Part shown: positions 8,846-17,802 of the stretch, piece by piece
Layout: each line of letters begins with the position of its first letter
How positions within the stretch are numbered: the first letter of the stretch is position 1
From: Kordia jejudonensis
GTDB lineage: Bacteria > Bacteroidota > Bacteroidia > Flavobacteriales > Flavobacteriaceae
Length of the DNA stretch: 64,000 bases
Reading direction: 5' to 3'
NCBI RefSeq assembly: GCF_001005315.1
Contig: NZ_LBMG01000007.1
Span: 1-64,000, forward strand
Notes under the pieces: generated by a model
What the model was told of the DNA's origin: nothing
Databases searched by the model: none
Seen by the model: only the letters and a program-made list of their open reading frames with translations
Translations under genes and position numbers: made by a program

Positions 8846-9763
8846 ATGAAGAACATATATATCGCACTATTTATATTACTTTTTACGCTGCCATCATTTG
8901 CGCAACAAGATCCACAGTATACGCAATACATGTACAATATGGCAGTTATAAACCCTGCGTATGCAGGTTCTAGAGAAGGAATATCTTTAGGTGCACTATA
9001 CAGAAATCAATGGACCGGATTTGACGGTGCCCCAAGAACACTTACGTTCTTTGGGCATTCGCCAGTCGGTAAAAATGTTGGTCTAGGATTATCATTAATA
9101 TCTGACCAAATAGGACCTGTAAAAGAAACAAACACCTATGCTGATTTTGCATACACTTTAAATTTAGGAGGCGCACATAAATTAGCCTTTGGATTAAAAG
9201 GAGGACTAACGTTTCACGATATCGGACTATTAGACCTTGTAGATCCTACGCTCATCGATGCAGGAGATGAAGCATTTTCTAGCAACGTGAGTGAAACTAC
9301 ATTCAACTTAGGAGCTGGTTTATTTTACTATACTGATAATTATTACTTAGCCTTATCAGTACCTAACTTTTTAAAAGGAAAACATTTAGATGTTAATGGA
9401 AGAAGCTATGGTTCGGAAATATCGCACTATTTCTTAACTGGTGGTTATGTATTTCAGGTAACACCAAATACAAAACTGAAACCTTCATTTTTAGTAAAAT
9501 CGGCATTTGATGCGCCAACTTCGTTTGACCTCAACATGAATGCCCTATTTTATGAAAAATTTGAAATTGGAGCTTCTTACCGTTTAGATGATTCTTTTAG
9601 TGGAATGGTCAACTTTGCGATTAACCCGAGATTACGTATAGGTTATGCCTATGATGCAGTAACTTCAGAAATTTCTTCTGTAGCCAATGCTTCTCACGAA
9701 GTATTCTTATTATTTGATTTATACTTCCCAAGAAAAATTTCTCGTTCGCCTAGATATTTCTAA
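8846..9763 (+). CDS. PorP/SprF family type IX secretion system membrane protein
   Basis: 305 residues with a signal peptide (1-19, ending SFAQ) and the family opening QQDPQYTQYMYNMAVINPAYAGS, followed by alternating amphipathic strands of an outer-membrane barrel. Family members work with individual T9SS type B cargo proteins and help their export or attachment at the cell surface. It follows the 1813-residue adhesin by 50 bases and precedes the OmpA gene by 17, forming one operon. The partner is therefore most likely that adhesin. Confidence 0.9.
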   Translation: MKNIYIALFILLFTLPSFAQQDPQYTQYMYNMAVINPAYAGSREGISLGALYRNQWTGFDGAPRTLTFFGHSPVGKNVGLGLSLISDQIGPVKETNTYADFAYTLNLGGAHKLAFGLKGGLTFHDIGLLDLVDPTLIDAGDEAFSSNVSETTFNLGAGLFYYTDNYYLALSVPNFLKGKHLDVNGRSYGSEISHYFLTGGYVFQVTPNTKLKPSFLVKSAFDAPTSFDLNMNALFYEKFEIGASYRLDDSFSGMVNFAINPRLRIGYAYDAVTSEISSVANASHEVFLLFDLYFPRKISRSPRYF

Positions 9764-9780
9764 CCTAACTCGCCAAAAAA

Positions 9781-11658
9781 ATGAAAAAAATACTAATATT
9801 AATTCTCGTTCTAGCAACTTCAAACGTTTTTGCGCAGAACGACAGAACCAAAAAAGCTGACAAGCTCTATAACAGACTTGAATACGTAAAAGCGGCTGAG
9901 GAATATTTAGAAATCGCTATTGACGATGCTGATGCTTACGTATACGAACAACTAGCTAACTGTTATTACAACTTATTTCAAACCAAAGACGCTGAGCGTT
10001 GGTACAACCAAGCCATCACCGAAGGAAGTACAAGTGCTGATGTATATTTCAAATATGCACAAATGCTAAAAGCGAATGGTAAATACAAAGAACACAACGA
10101 ATACATGGCTAAGTTTGCAGCTGCAAAACCAACGGATAAAAGAGCCATTGCATTTAATGAAAATCCGAATTATATTCCTCAAATTCTTGCGAAAGTAACC
10201 AAGTTTGAAGTGAAAAACTCTGAAATTAACTCAACTAATTCTGAGTTTGGAGCAGTAGCATCAGGCGGAATGGTGTACTTTACCGCTACACGTGATGGAG
10301 GAAAAAAATACGGTTGGAATGATCAGCCTTTCTTAGATATCTATATGGCTTCGTATGATGGAGACGGAAATTTGTCAAACGCTCAAGCCTTGTCTAAAGA
10401 TATCAACACAAAGTTTCACGAAGGAACACTAGCATTTTCTCCAGACAAGAAAACGATGTATTTCACTCGTGAAAACTACTATGAAGGAAAGTTTAAAAAG
10501 GATGATGAAGGTATTGGGACACTAAACCTATACAAAGCTACGATGTCAGATGGCGAATGGTCTAATGTAGAACCGTTACCATTTAACAATGACGAGTATT
10601 CTGTAGGACATCCAACGGTTAGTGCTGATGGAAAAACGCTATATTTTGCTTCTGATATGCCAGGTGGACTTGGACAATCAGACATTTATAAAGTTGCCAT
10701 CAATGACGACGGATCATTTGGAGAACCAGAAAACTTAGGTGGAGACATCAATACAGAAGGAAGAGAATTTTTCCCATTCATCAGTAACAATAATACTTTA
10801 TACTTCTCATCTGACGGACACTTAGGAATTGGAGGACTAGATGTATTTGCGTCTAAAGTAAACGGATCATCTTATGGTGCAGTTCGTAACTTAGGAACAC
10901 CTTTAAACAGTAATTCAGATGACTTCTCATTTACTTTTGATGAAGATGCTAAAAAAGGATTTGTCGCTTCAAACCGTGACGGTGGAAAAGGAAGTGATGA
11001 CATTTATGAAACAACACTTATCAATCCTATTTGTGATGTTGACTACGTAATTTCTGTTACAGATAAAGAAACTGGCGCTGCATTAAGCGGAGCAAAAGTA
11101 GTATTAGCAGACGATCAAGGAAACAGCGTTGGAACTAAAACAACTGACGCAGACGGAAAAGTAACGTTCAAAGTAGAGTGTGACAAATCTTCTCAAATAG
11201 AAGCAACTATTCAAGGATACGTTCCACAACAAATTGATGTAAATAGTGGAGACAATCCTGAAAGAAGAGTTGATATTGCCTTAGCTCCTATTGAAGAAAT
11301 CATTGAAGATGTTATTGTTTTAAATCCTATCTATTTTGATTTTGACAAACACAACATCCGACAAGATGCTGCTTTTGAGTTAGATAAAGTTGTCAATGTA
11401 ATGACAAAGTATCCTAATATGGTAATTAAAGTGGAAACTCACACCGATATTAGAGGTCCAGCCTCTTACAATCAAAAATTATCTGAAAGAAGAGCAAAAT
11501 CGACAGTTCAATATATCATTTCTAAAGGAATTGATGCAACGCGCCTAAGTAGTGAAGGAAAAGGAGAATCTTCTCCATTAATTGACTGTACAAAATGTAC
11601 TGACGAAGAACACCAACAAAACCGTCGTTCTGACTTCATTATCATTAGCAAAGACTAA
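9781..11658 (+). CDS. OmpA family protein with PD40 propeller, T9SS-module partner
   Basis: 625 residues. A signal peptide (1-18, ending VFAQ) is followed by TPR-like helices (about 25-115). Next come PD40/WD40-like propeller repeats (about 140-415) with recurrent TMYF/TLYFASD and GGLGQSDIY / GIGGLDVF motifs, then a carboxypeptidase-regulatory-type domain (about 420-500). The OmpA domain starts NPIYFDFDKHNIRQDA and ends in NRRSDF, with the peptidoglycan-binding pattern. It probably anchors the adhesin/PorP complex to peptidoglycan. This domain order is typical of genes that follow PorP/SprF in flavobacteria. Confidence 0.88.
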   Translation: MKKILILILVLATSNVFAQNDRTKKADKLYNRLEYVKAAEEYLEIAIDDADAYVYEQLANCYYNLFQTKDAERWYNQAITEGSTSADVYFKYAQMLKANGKYKEHNEYMAKFAAAKPTDKRAIAFNENPNYIPQILAKVTKFEVKNSEINSTNSEFGAVASGGMVYFTATRDGGKKYGWNDQPFLDIYMASYDGDGNLSNAQALSKDINTKFHEGTLAFSPDKKTMYFTRENYYEGKFKKDDEGIGTLNLYKATMSDGEWSNVEPLPFNNDEYSVGHPTVSADGKTLYFASDMPGGLGQSDIYKVAINDDGSFGEPENLGGDINTEGREFFPFISNNNTLYFSSDGHLGIGGLDVFASKVNGSSYGAVRNLGTPLNSNSDDFSFTFDEDAKKGFVASNRDGGKGSDDIYETTLINPICDVDYVISVTDKETGAALSGAKVVLADDQGNSVGTKTTDADGKVTFKVECDKSSQIEATIQGYVPQQIDVNSGDNPERRVDIALAPIEEIIEDVIVLNPIYFDFDKHNIRQDAAFELDKVVNVMTKYPNMVIKVETHTDIRGPASYNQKLSERRAKSTVQYIISKGIDATRLSSEGKGESSPLIDCTKCTDEEHQQNRRSDFIIISKD

Positions 11659-11680
11659 ACATACACTAAGTTATGTACAC

Positions 11681-11712
11681 AAAGCCTGTAATGTAAAAAT
11701 TACAGGCTTTTT
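11681..11712 (+). terminator. intrinsic terminator after the T9SS module
   Basis: Perfect 12-bp stem AAAGCCTGTAAT / ATTACAGGCTTT with a GTAAAA loop, followed by TTT. It lies 22 bases after the OmpA-family stop and separates that operon from the lipoprotein gene. Confidence 0.85.
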
Positions 11713-11739
11713 ACATTTATAGATAATTCATACAACCTC

Positions 11740-12270
11740 ATGAAAAAACTAGTACTCGTACTACTACTCTGTATTTTCTCGGCATGTGCAACGAAAAAAG
11801 ACCAAAATATCGTTCTGATTGCAGCTATACATAAAGAAATTATCAACGCTGAACTCCAAAAAGATAGCACGCTTGCTGTCTTAGACACATCAAGAAACAA
11901 TACATATCTTGACTTTCCTGAATTCACATCTTTTTTTGGCGATAAAGACACCACAATTCAACTCTCAAAAAATATATTAAAAGGAATAAAAGTGTACAGT
12001 TCGGATAGTTTAACAGCTTTTGCAAAAAAAAGTAGCAAAGGAAAAAACAAGCTTTCTGATTTTTTACCAACTTACAATGGCGAAATACTTCTATATCTAT
12101 CCATCCCGTTTGGGAACAAAGATAAAAGCTCTGTGATCTGCGAAGCATCAATACTCAATCCTACAAACGAATCATTTGTAAGTCGTTTTTACAGTCTACA
12201 AAAAACAGAAACCGGATATACAATACGCAATATACGAACGCTAGATAGTACAGGAAAAGTTGTTGAATGA
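11740..12270 (+). CDS. hypothetical lipoprotein
   Basis: 176 residues with a lipoprotein signal, LLLCIFSAC, and the lipidated Cys at residue 16. The mature part is a mixed alpha/beta sequence without a motif I recognise. It contains TSFFGDKDTTIQLSKNILKG and an SLPFG-like strand region. It is separated from the upstream operon by a terminator and from the next gene by 151 bases, so it is probably transcribed alone. Function unknown. Confidence 0.75.
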   Translation: MKKLVLVLLLCIFSACATKKDQNIVLIAAIHKEIINAELQKDSTLAVLDTSRNNTYLDFPEFTSFFGDKDTTIQLSKNILKGIKVYSSDSLTAFAKKSSKGKNKLSDFLPTYNGEILLYLSIPFGNKDKSSVICEASILNPTNESFVSRFYSLQKTETGYTIRNIRTLDSTGKVVE

Positions 12271-12421
12271 AAAGTTTCTTATCCAAAAATTAACATTAAA
12301 ACGTCAAAAATCAAGTATTTCTACCGTGTTATAGCATCATTTTTTGAATTACATTTGAAACTATACTTTTATAAAGTTCTCCCTTACCAAAACTAACGTA
12401 AGATATAATTATAGTAAAATA

Positions 12422-13261
12422 ATGGCTACGCATAGAAATATACTTATTGGGAGCGATACTTCTTCGTCTTTAACAGCTATCATAAAAAGCTTACAAGAAG
12501 TAAATAAATATAGCTTTATTACGGCTACGCGTGTGTCAGACATTGTACAAATTTCTAAATCATTACAACCTACACTCATCATTCTGAGTTTTAGAAACAA
12601 TCAACAAGTATTAAGTTCACTATATTCCTATTTTCCAGAATTTGAAACTCCTGTAGTTTGTCTTCGACAGAGAAACGAATACAAAAATATTCAACTAAAA
12701 GAACACAATATTATATTTACTTATTCATACGAATATGGTGTACAACACAACAATTTAGGGAATAATGTAAAAGGAATTCTAAAGCTTTTACAAGCTGAAA
12801 AAGAATCAAAAAGCAATACAAATTACAGCAAACAGAATAACGATTTAACACGGTATACTTTAGAGTTAGATCAAAAAAAACAAATGCTTGATAAAATAAA
12901 GGAGCGCATCAAACAATTATATACCAATGTAGATACTGCCACAAAAACAAAACTAATGTCCATTGTGAACTCTATCAAAATGACGCACAACAATAACAAG
13001 CATTGGGACGATTTTAAACTGTACTTCGAAAACATAAATCCTAACTTTTTAAAGCAGCTTTCTTCTAAATTTCCGTGTTTAACGTCCAAAGACCTAAAAT
13101 ACTGCTGCTACCTAAAAATGAACATGTCTAATGAAGACATTCGTTTCATACTAGGCATCAATCAAGAAAGTGTACGTACACACAAATACCGCTTAAAGAA
13201 AAAAATGGTGCTAAACAAAGAACAAGACCTCAGAATGTTCATTCAATCCTTTGCGAGTTAA
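12422..13261 (+). CDS. orphan regulator, degenerate receiver-like N-terminus and LuxR-type helix-turn-helix
   Basis: 279 residues. The first 125 or so look like a receiver fold (NILIGSDTSSSLTAII, PTLIILSF, PVVCLRQ) but no phospho-acceptor Asp is evident where one is expected. A coiled-coil linker (about 145-185) follows. The C-terminus is a GerE/LuxR-like helix-turn-helix with the flavobacterial wording LTSKDLKYCCYLKMNMSNED and VRTHKYRLKKKM. There is no kinase beside it. It lies 286 bases upstream of, and in the same direction as, the contractile injection cluster, making it a candidate regulator of that cluster. That link is inference from position. A TACATTTG box at 12350 may be its -7 element. 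Confidence 0.8.
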   Translation: MATHRNILIGSDTSSSLTAIIKSLQEVNKYSFITATRVSDIVQISKSLQPTLIILSFRNNQQVLSSLYSYFPEFETPVVCLRQRNEYKNIQLKEHNIIFTYSYEYGVQHNNLGNNVKGILKLLQAEKESKSNTNYSKQNNDLTRYTLELDQKKQMLDKIKERIKQLYTNVDTATKTKLMSIVNSIKMTHNNNKHWDDFKLYFENINPNFLKQLSSKFPCLTSKDLKYCCYLKMNMSNEDIRFILGINQESVRTHKYRLKKKMVLNKEQDLRMFIQSFAS

Positions 13262-13369
13262 ACACAAACCAACTCAACTAACATCATTGCTATTTCGTAT
13301 CTTACTACAGTGTGAAGTATTGCTATCTTCAGCCAACACAAATTAAAAAAATTATGAACCACAAAATTG

Positions 13370-13385
13370 ATGCATGCGCATGCAT
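13370..13385. promoter_or_regulatory. 16-bp perfect palindrome, candidate operator
   Basis: ATGCATGCGCATGCAT is perfectly self-complementary. It lies about 160 bases upstream of the first eCIS gene and about 100 bases upstream of a putative promoter. A dimeric regulator site is possible, for example for the neighbouring LuxR-type protein. No second copy was noticed nearby. Confidence 0.35.
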
Positions 13386-13487
13386 GTGTATATGACTTGT
13401 GACGTGTAAAAACAATTGTCTACGTTTTGTCTACGGTAAATTACTTACAACCGCAAAATGTATATAAATGGTATACGGTCATTATAG

Positions 13488-13517
13488 TTGTGTATGCATT
13501 GATATAGCTAATTTTAG
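13488..13517 (+). promoter_or_regulatory. putative promoter of the eCIS operon
   Basis: TTG, 18 bases, then TAATTTTAG. This is one base short of the usual Bacteroidota spacing and has one mismatch to TAnnTTTG. It lies 31 bases before the first start codon. Only a weak match. Confidence 0.35.
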
Positions 13518-13547
13518 CATACTCGATTTTCTAACCAACAACCAGTT

Positions 13548-14126
13548 ATGATTGAAAAAGCATTTCAATTTACCGCAAAAACACTAAATCAATACGTTAA
13601 AAACAAATTTAGCCTAGATGATGATGCTGTAGTTATCAACAGAATTATTGAACAAGATGGTAAAATTCCTCAGTTGAATAAAAATCATATTGTGCTCTCT
13701 CTAATTCATGTAGAAGAAGAAACTTCGAAACAGTTTTACAACAGAGTGGAAACCGTTTCAGACGGAAACTATGTCAAAAAACCTGTTTCCAACCGATTCA
13801 ATCTATACATGTTAGTAACACCAAACTTTGATGATTACAATGAAGCATTAAAATTTTTAAGTGTCACGATGCAGTTTTTTCAAACCAATGAACTCATTGA
13901 CGCTACCAAATATGCTAACATTCCAACAGAAATAGAGCGACTAGAATATGAATTCCAAAAAGGAGATGGTTACATGCAAATGCAAAACCTTTGGACAGCA
14001 CTTGGCGCCAAATATCAACCATCAATCATATACAAAATGCGAATGATCACAATTGCTTCTGACGAAATAGAAGGATTTGAAACCAAAGTAGATAGTATCC
14101 GAAATACCGCAAATCCAAAATCATGA
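13548..14126 (+). CDS. eCIS cap/terminator protein, Pvc16-like (DUF4255)
   Basis: 192 residues matching the DUF4255/Pvc16 N-terminal family. It has an N-terminal helix MIEKAFQFTAKTLNQYV, a strand NHIVLSLIHVEEE, the conserved NLYMLVTPNF(D)DY and ALKFLSVTMQFFQ, and a final YKMRMITIA strand. In PVC and Afp particles this protein closes the distal end of the tube and sheath. Here it is the first gene of the cluster, whereas it is last in Photorhabdus PVC. It overlaps the next gene by 4 bases (ATGA), so the two are translationally coupled. Confidence 0.88.
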   Translation: MIEKAFQFTAKTLNQYVKNKFSLDDDAVVINRIIEQDGKIPQLNKNHIVLSLIHVEEETSKQFYNRVETVSDGNYVKKPVSNRFNLYMLVTPNFDDYNEALKFLSVTMQFFQTNELIDATKYANIPTEIERLEYEFQKGDGYMQMQNLWTALGAKYQPSIIYKMRMITIASDEIEGFETKVDSIRNTANPKS

Positions 14127-14929
14127 ATACGAGCTACACATCCTTATTCAGTCTAACAACCATGCACAGCTATTTTGCATCAGGTAGTTGCGAAACTGTA
14201 GCTTACCATCCAAGTGTGGAAACTAAGAAAATGATGGATACGTATGGCCTACTAATGCGAAAAATGCCCAATGGTTTTCAAATATACACTTCAACTAGTC
14301 AGTCCATTGAAACGTATATAAACTACATCACACAAGTAACAGGAATAGATGCTTTAAAATTTAACGGAACTGCTACAGAACAAGCGTTTTATAACTATAC
14401 AGCACAAATTCCCTTAAATGAAATTGGAATGCTTTCGTATACCAATACACATCAAACAAATACGCCTGTACTTTTACAAGAAACATTCATTTCGCAGTCA
14501 AGCACAAACGATATCTTACAAATAACAATAACGTTTGAAGACATTGTACAAGCACAAAAAACGGGTACGGACTTAGCATATCAAATTCAATTCACTGCTC
14601 GTGAAACGCAATGGAACTATTACATTATTAACACTTCTAATCAAAACTATCATGAAATAGCGATTCAGAGTAGTACGGAAGAAATACAATTTTCAAATAA
14701 AGGAGAAACCACGTTACAAAACGGACAAAAAGCAATACTATTTTCCTCAGGAACTTTGCTCTCACTAAAAGATATTGCACAGCACAAATTTGATCTTATC
14801 AACACAAAACAAACCATAGCTGGCAATCGCAAGGAAACCATATTCAAAGGATTACCCATACCAAATGCATCGAACTTACAACTATTAGACAACAGCACCA
14901 TTGCTTCACCAATGTATGTCTATATCTAA
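14123..14929 (+). CDS. eCIS-associated protein of unknown function (268 aa)
   Basis: 268 residues, no signal peptide, no family I recognise. The sequence is largely beta-rich with Thr/Ser/Gln bias. A central block reads LQITITFEDIVQAQ and YQIQFTARETQWNYYI, and the end reads GLPIPNASNLQLLDNS. It overlaps the cap gene by 4 bases and precedes the sheath gene. A structural role at the cap end (for example a cap adaptor or an outer collar) is plausible from position and coupling only. Confidence 0.7.
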   Translation: MNTSYTSLFSLTTMHSYFASGSCETVAYHPSVETKKMMDTYGLLMRKMPNGFQIYTSTSQSIETYINYITQVTGIDALKFNGTATEQAFYNYTAQIPLNEIGMLSYTNTHQTNTPVLLQETFISQSSTNDILQITITFEDIVQAQKTGTDLAYQIQFTARETQWNYYIINTSNQNYHEIAIQSSTEEIQFSNKGETTLQNGQKAILFSSGTLLSLKDIAQHKFDLINTKQTIAGNRKETIFKGLPIPNASNLQLLDNSTIASPMYVYI

Positions 14930-14978
14930 TATGTATATAACAACCATAAAAATTATTACGAATTAATAACTATGTTTT

Positions 14979-16559
14979 ATGAATTTATCAACCATTAAAT
15001 CTCCAGGGGTTTATATCAATGAAATAAATGGGTTTGGAAACTCTGTTGTCCCAGTGGCAACTGCCGTTCCTGCTTTCATTGGATACACTCCACAGGCCAT
15101 GTACGAAGGGAAATCGTATACGAATGTACCTACGAAAATTACATCATTCAGTGATTTTCAGGCAATCTTTTGTTATCCAGATGCTGCACCACCGGCAGAT
15201 CCTGCAAAACAATACAGTCCACAGTACTACTTAGTAGCTGAAAAAAGTCAACCCGAAAAAGGCGATTACATGCTCATCGGCGACACGTACTATTCCATTG
15301 TACCCGATCCAAATACGGTATACTATCTATACAACAGTATTCGCTTATTCTACGAAAATGGTGGAGGAGACGCATACATTGTATCAGTAGGAACGTACGG
15401 AGAAGGTTCAGGTGCTGGAATGACACCAGGCGACCAAATTGTAAACCCTAATGTACAACTCGGCGATCTTACAGACGGACTTGCTTTATTGAAAAATGAA
15501 CAAGAACCTACCATGTACATCTGCCCTGAAGCAACATTACTTTCGGTAGCAAACAACGGAACACTGATGGCTTCTATGTTGTTACAAGCAGAAACAATGC
15601 AAACTTCTGTTGCTATTTTAGACATCATCGGAGGAAGAAATCCTGATCCAATCATGTGGACGAATGACATTGAAACATTCCGTGACAATACAGGCGCAAA
15701 CGGATTAAACTACGGAACAGCATACTATCCGTTTGTAGGAACAACCATTATGCAAACTTCTGACATTGACTATACAAACTTATTTGGTGGCGATGTAAAA
15801 CAATTGCAACCATTACTAAGTCCTGCTTCCGATCCAAATCCTACGGTGGAAACCATTCTATCAAACATTGAAAACCCGCCAGGAACGCCTTTAACGGTAA
15901 GCCAATACAACAACTCACTAATTACTGCTAGTAAAACGTATAGCACCATCATTAATCATGTATTAAGTGATGCTAACATGCTTCCGCCAAGTGGAGGAAT
16001 GGCTGGAGTAATTACAGTAACCGACAATGAAGTTGGTCCTTGGCAAGCACCAGCAAACACATCAATGGTAGGTGCTTCTTCACTTCCTATAAAACTATCA
16101 GAATCGCAACAAGGAGACTTAAACGTTGATGCCGTTTCTGGTAAATCAATCAATGCAATTCGTTTCTTCAACGGACTTGGAATTCTTATTTGGGGAGCCA
16201 GAACCTTAGACGGAAACAGTCAAGATTGGCGCTACCTTTCGGTAAGAAGAACCATGAATTTCTTAGAACAATCGTGTAAACTAGCGGCGCAAGCTTATGT
16301 ATTTGCACCAAACGATAAAAATACATGGGAAGGTGTAAAATCGATGATTGGTAGTTTCCTTACGGGAATATGGAAACAAGGAGGTTTACAAGGAGCAACT
16401 GCTGCAAGTGCCTTTTCTGTTGAATGTGGACTCGGTTCTACAATGACGTCAGATGATATTTTAAACGGATTTATGAATGTTACGGTAAAAGTAGCCGTTG
16501 TACGTCCTGCAGAATTTATTGTATTAACATTCCAACAACAACAAGCTACATCTAGCTAA
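14979..16559 (+). CDS. eCIS contractile sheath protein
   Basis: 526 residues of the phage tail sheath/Pvc2-Afp2 family. The N-terminus LSTIKSPGVYINEINGFGNSVVPVATAVPAFIG is characteristic. The C-terminal domain contains GIRIWGARTL-like GLGILIWGARTL, RRTMNFLEQS and the final strand VTVKVAVVRPAEFIVLTF, which makes the handshake between neighbouring subunits. A variable insertion of about 100 residues lies near 270-350. Only one sheath gene is present, whereas PVC and Afp have three, so the sheath and its baseplate-proximal ring are presumably built from one protein. Size is within the family range. Confidence 0.95.
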   Translation: MNLSTIKSPGVYINEINGFGNSVVPVATAVPAFIGYTPQAMYEGKSYTNVPTKITSFSDFQAIFCYPDAAPPADPAKQYSPQYYLVAEKSQPEKGDYMLIGDTYYSIVPDPNTVYYLYNSIRLFYENGGGDAYIVSVGTYGEGSGAGMTPGDQIVNPNVQLGDLTDGLALLKNEQEPTMYICPEATLLSVANNGTLMASMLLQAETMQTSVAILDIIGGRNPDPIMWTNDIETFRDNTGANGLNYGTAYYPFVGTTIMQTSDIDYTNLFGGDVKQLQPLLSPASDPNPTVETILSNIENPPGTPLTVSQYNNSLITASKTYSTIINHVLSDANMLPPSGGMAGVITVTDNEVGPWQAPANTSMVGASSLPIKLSESQQGDLNVDAVSGKSINAIRFFNGLGILIWGARTLDGNSQDWRYLSVRRTMNFLEQSCKLAAQAYVFAPNDKNTWEGVKSMIGSFLTGIWKQGGLQGATAASAFSVECGLGSTMTSDDILNGFMNVTVKVAVVRPAEFIVLTFQQQQATSS

Positions 16560-16621
16560 GCGTTTAGAATAAATACAAAAACTGAATAAAAATTAATTAA
16601 CAAAACTAAAAATATAACATT

Positions 16622-17083
16622 ATGGCAGATGATGGAAGTAAACAAGGCGCAACATGGCCCATGCCAAAGTTCCGATTTGAAGTAGACTTAGGAACTGAAC
16701 TTAAAGGTGTTGCATTTCAAGAAGTATCTGGAATGGACGTAGAAAACCAAATCATTGAATACCGCAAAAGCAATAGCCCATTATTTTCTACCGAAAAAAT
16801 GCCTGGCATTGTAAAATATGGAAACATAACAATGAAACGTGGTGTTTTTGTAAATGACAATACCTTCTGGGATTGGCATGCAGAAATTTCAATGAATACC
16901 ATTAAAAGAAGAACAGTACTCATAAAACTATTAGATGAAACTGGAAAAGTAACGATGCAATGGCAGCTCAACAATGCGTGGCCAACAAAAATTACAAGTA
17001 CCGACTTAAAATCTGATGGAAACGAAGTTGCTGTAGACACATTAGAAATAGCGCACGAACAACTAATTATTACAAATGGCTAA
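16622..17083 (+). CDS. eCIS inner tube protein 1 (Pvc1/Afp1-like)
   Basis: 153 residues of the T4 gp19-like tail tube family. The pattern is KFRFEVDLGTELKGVAFQEVSG, then EYRKSNSP, KYGNITMKRGVF, and the closing DTLEIAHEQLII. It forms the hexameric rings of the inner tube that carry cargo. It overlaps tube protein 2 by 8 bases. The order sheath, tube, tube fits the standard core of these systems. Confidence 0.93.
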   Translation: MADDGSKQGATWPMPKFRFEVDLGTELKGVAFQEVSGMDVENQIIEYRKSNSPLFSTEKMPGIVKYGNITMKRGVFVNDNTFWDWHAEISMNTIKRRTVLIKLLDETGKVTMQWQLNNAWPTKITSTDLKSDGNEVAVDTLEIAHEQLIITNG

Positions 17084-17522
17084 TACTGATTATCCTGTTG
17101 GATTTTACTTTTCGCTCTCGTTTGAAGGTGAAGATGCGGCTTTCAAAGAAGTATCTGGCATCAGTAAAGATCTAGGCATAGAAGAAATAACAAGCGGTGG
17201 CGAAAATCGATTCAAATATCGATTGCCCAACGTAAGTTCTAGCCAAAATCTGGTACTCAAAAGAGCCATAGTTCCAACAGGATCAAAATTAATAACATGG
17301 TGCTCAAGTACGTTAGATGATGGCTTAGCAGCCGCTATTCAAACCAAAGATGTCTCTGTGAATTTATTAGACAACGAAGGAAAAGTGCTTAAAAAATGGA
17401 CGTTTTACAATGCATATCCAGTAAAATATGCCGTTTCCGATCTAAAATCACAAGAAAGTGAAATTCTAATCGAAACCATTGAACTCGCATACAACTATTT
17501 TGATGTAGGTTCAAGCACGTAA
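17076..17522 (+). CDS. eCIS inner tube protein 2 (Pvc5/Afp5-like tube initiator)
   Basis: 148 residues, the same tube family as the preceding gene but diverged: YPVGFYFSLSFEGEDAAFKEVSGISKDLG, KYRLPNVSSSQNLVLKRAIV and the closing IETIELAYNYFDVGSS. In Afp and PVC a second tube paralogue forms the ring joining tube to the baseplate hub. That role is inferred here from paralogy and order, just before DUF5908 and the hub protein. Confidence 0.9.
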   Translation: MANTDYPVGFYFSLSFEGEDAAFKEVSGISKDLGIEEITSGGENRFKYRLPNVSSSQNLVLKRAIVPTGSKLITWCSSTLDDGLAAAIQTKDVSVNLLDNEGKVLKKWTFYNAYPVKYAVSDLKSQESEILIETIELAYNYFDVGSST

Positions 17523-17622
17523 ATAACGAAAGTTTGATATAAAAGTGAGTTGCATCTTTTCCGGAAAATAGTAGCGAGTTTTCGTTAAAAGCGTATAGCA
17601 AATAGGTCTAAAAAAATTATTC

Positions 17623-17793
17623 ATGCCGATAGAAATTAGAGAATTAGTGATCAAAACAGAAATACAATCAGTAACTCGAAATACAACGACAAGTCATCAA
17701 AAGCAAGACTTATCACGTTTAAAAAACGAATTGCTCGAAACATGCAAACGTATGATTTCTGAAAGTCACAAAAAAGAAAAGTATAAACGATAA
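17623..17793 (+). CDS. DUF5908 small eCIS protein (Pvc6-like position)
   Basis: 56 residues starting MPIEIRELVIKTEI, the hallmark opening of DUF5908, followed by a basic helical tail (SRLKNELLETCKRMI, KKEKYKR). It lies between tube 2 and the LysM protein, the place of the small Pvc6/Afp6 gene in known clusters, and ends 9 bases before the next start. It probably assists baseplate-hub assembly, though the role is not established. Confidence 0.85.
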   Translation: MPIEIRELVIKTEIQSVTRNTTTSHQKQDLSRLKNELLETCKRMISESHKKEKYKR

Positions 17794-17802
17794 ATTACGA
17801 TT

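Larger units (their letters stand above)
13262..13547. other. intergenic control region before the eCIS operon
   Basis: 286 bases with no gene. It holds a perfect 16-bp palindrome (13370-13385) and a weak Bacteroidota promoter-like pair (13488-13517). The 27-kb gene block starts directly after it, so this is the most likely site of its main promoter. Confidence 0.6.
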
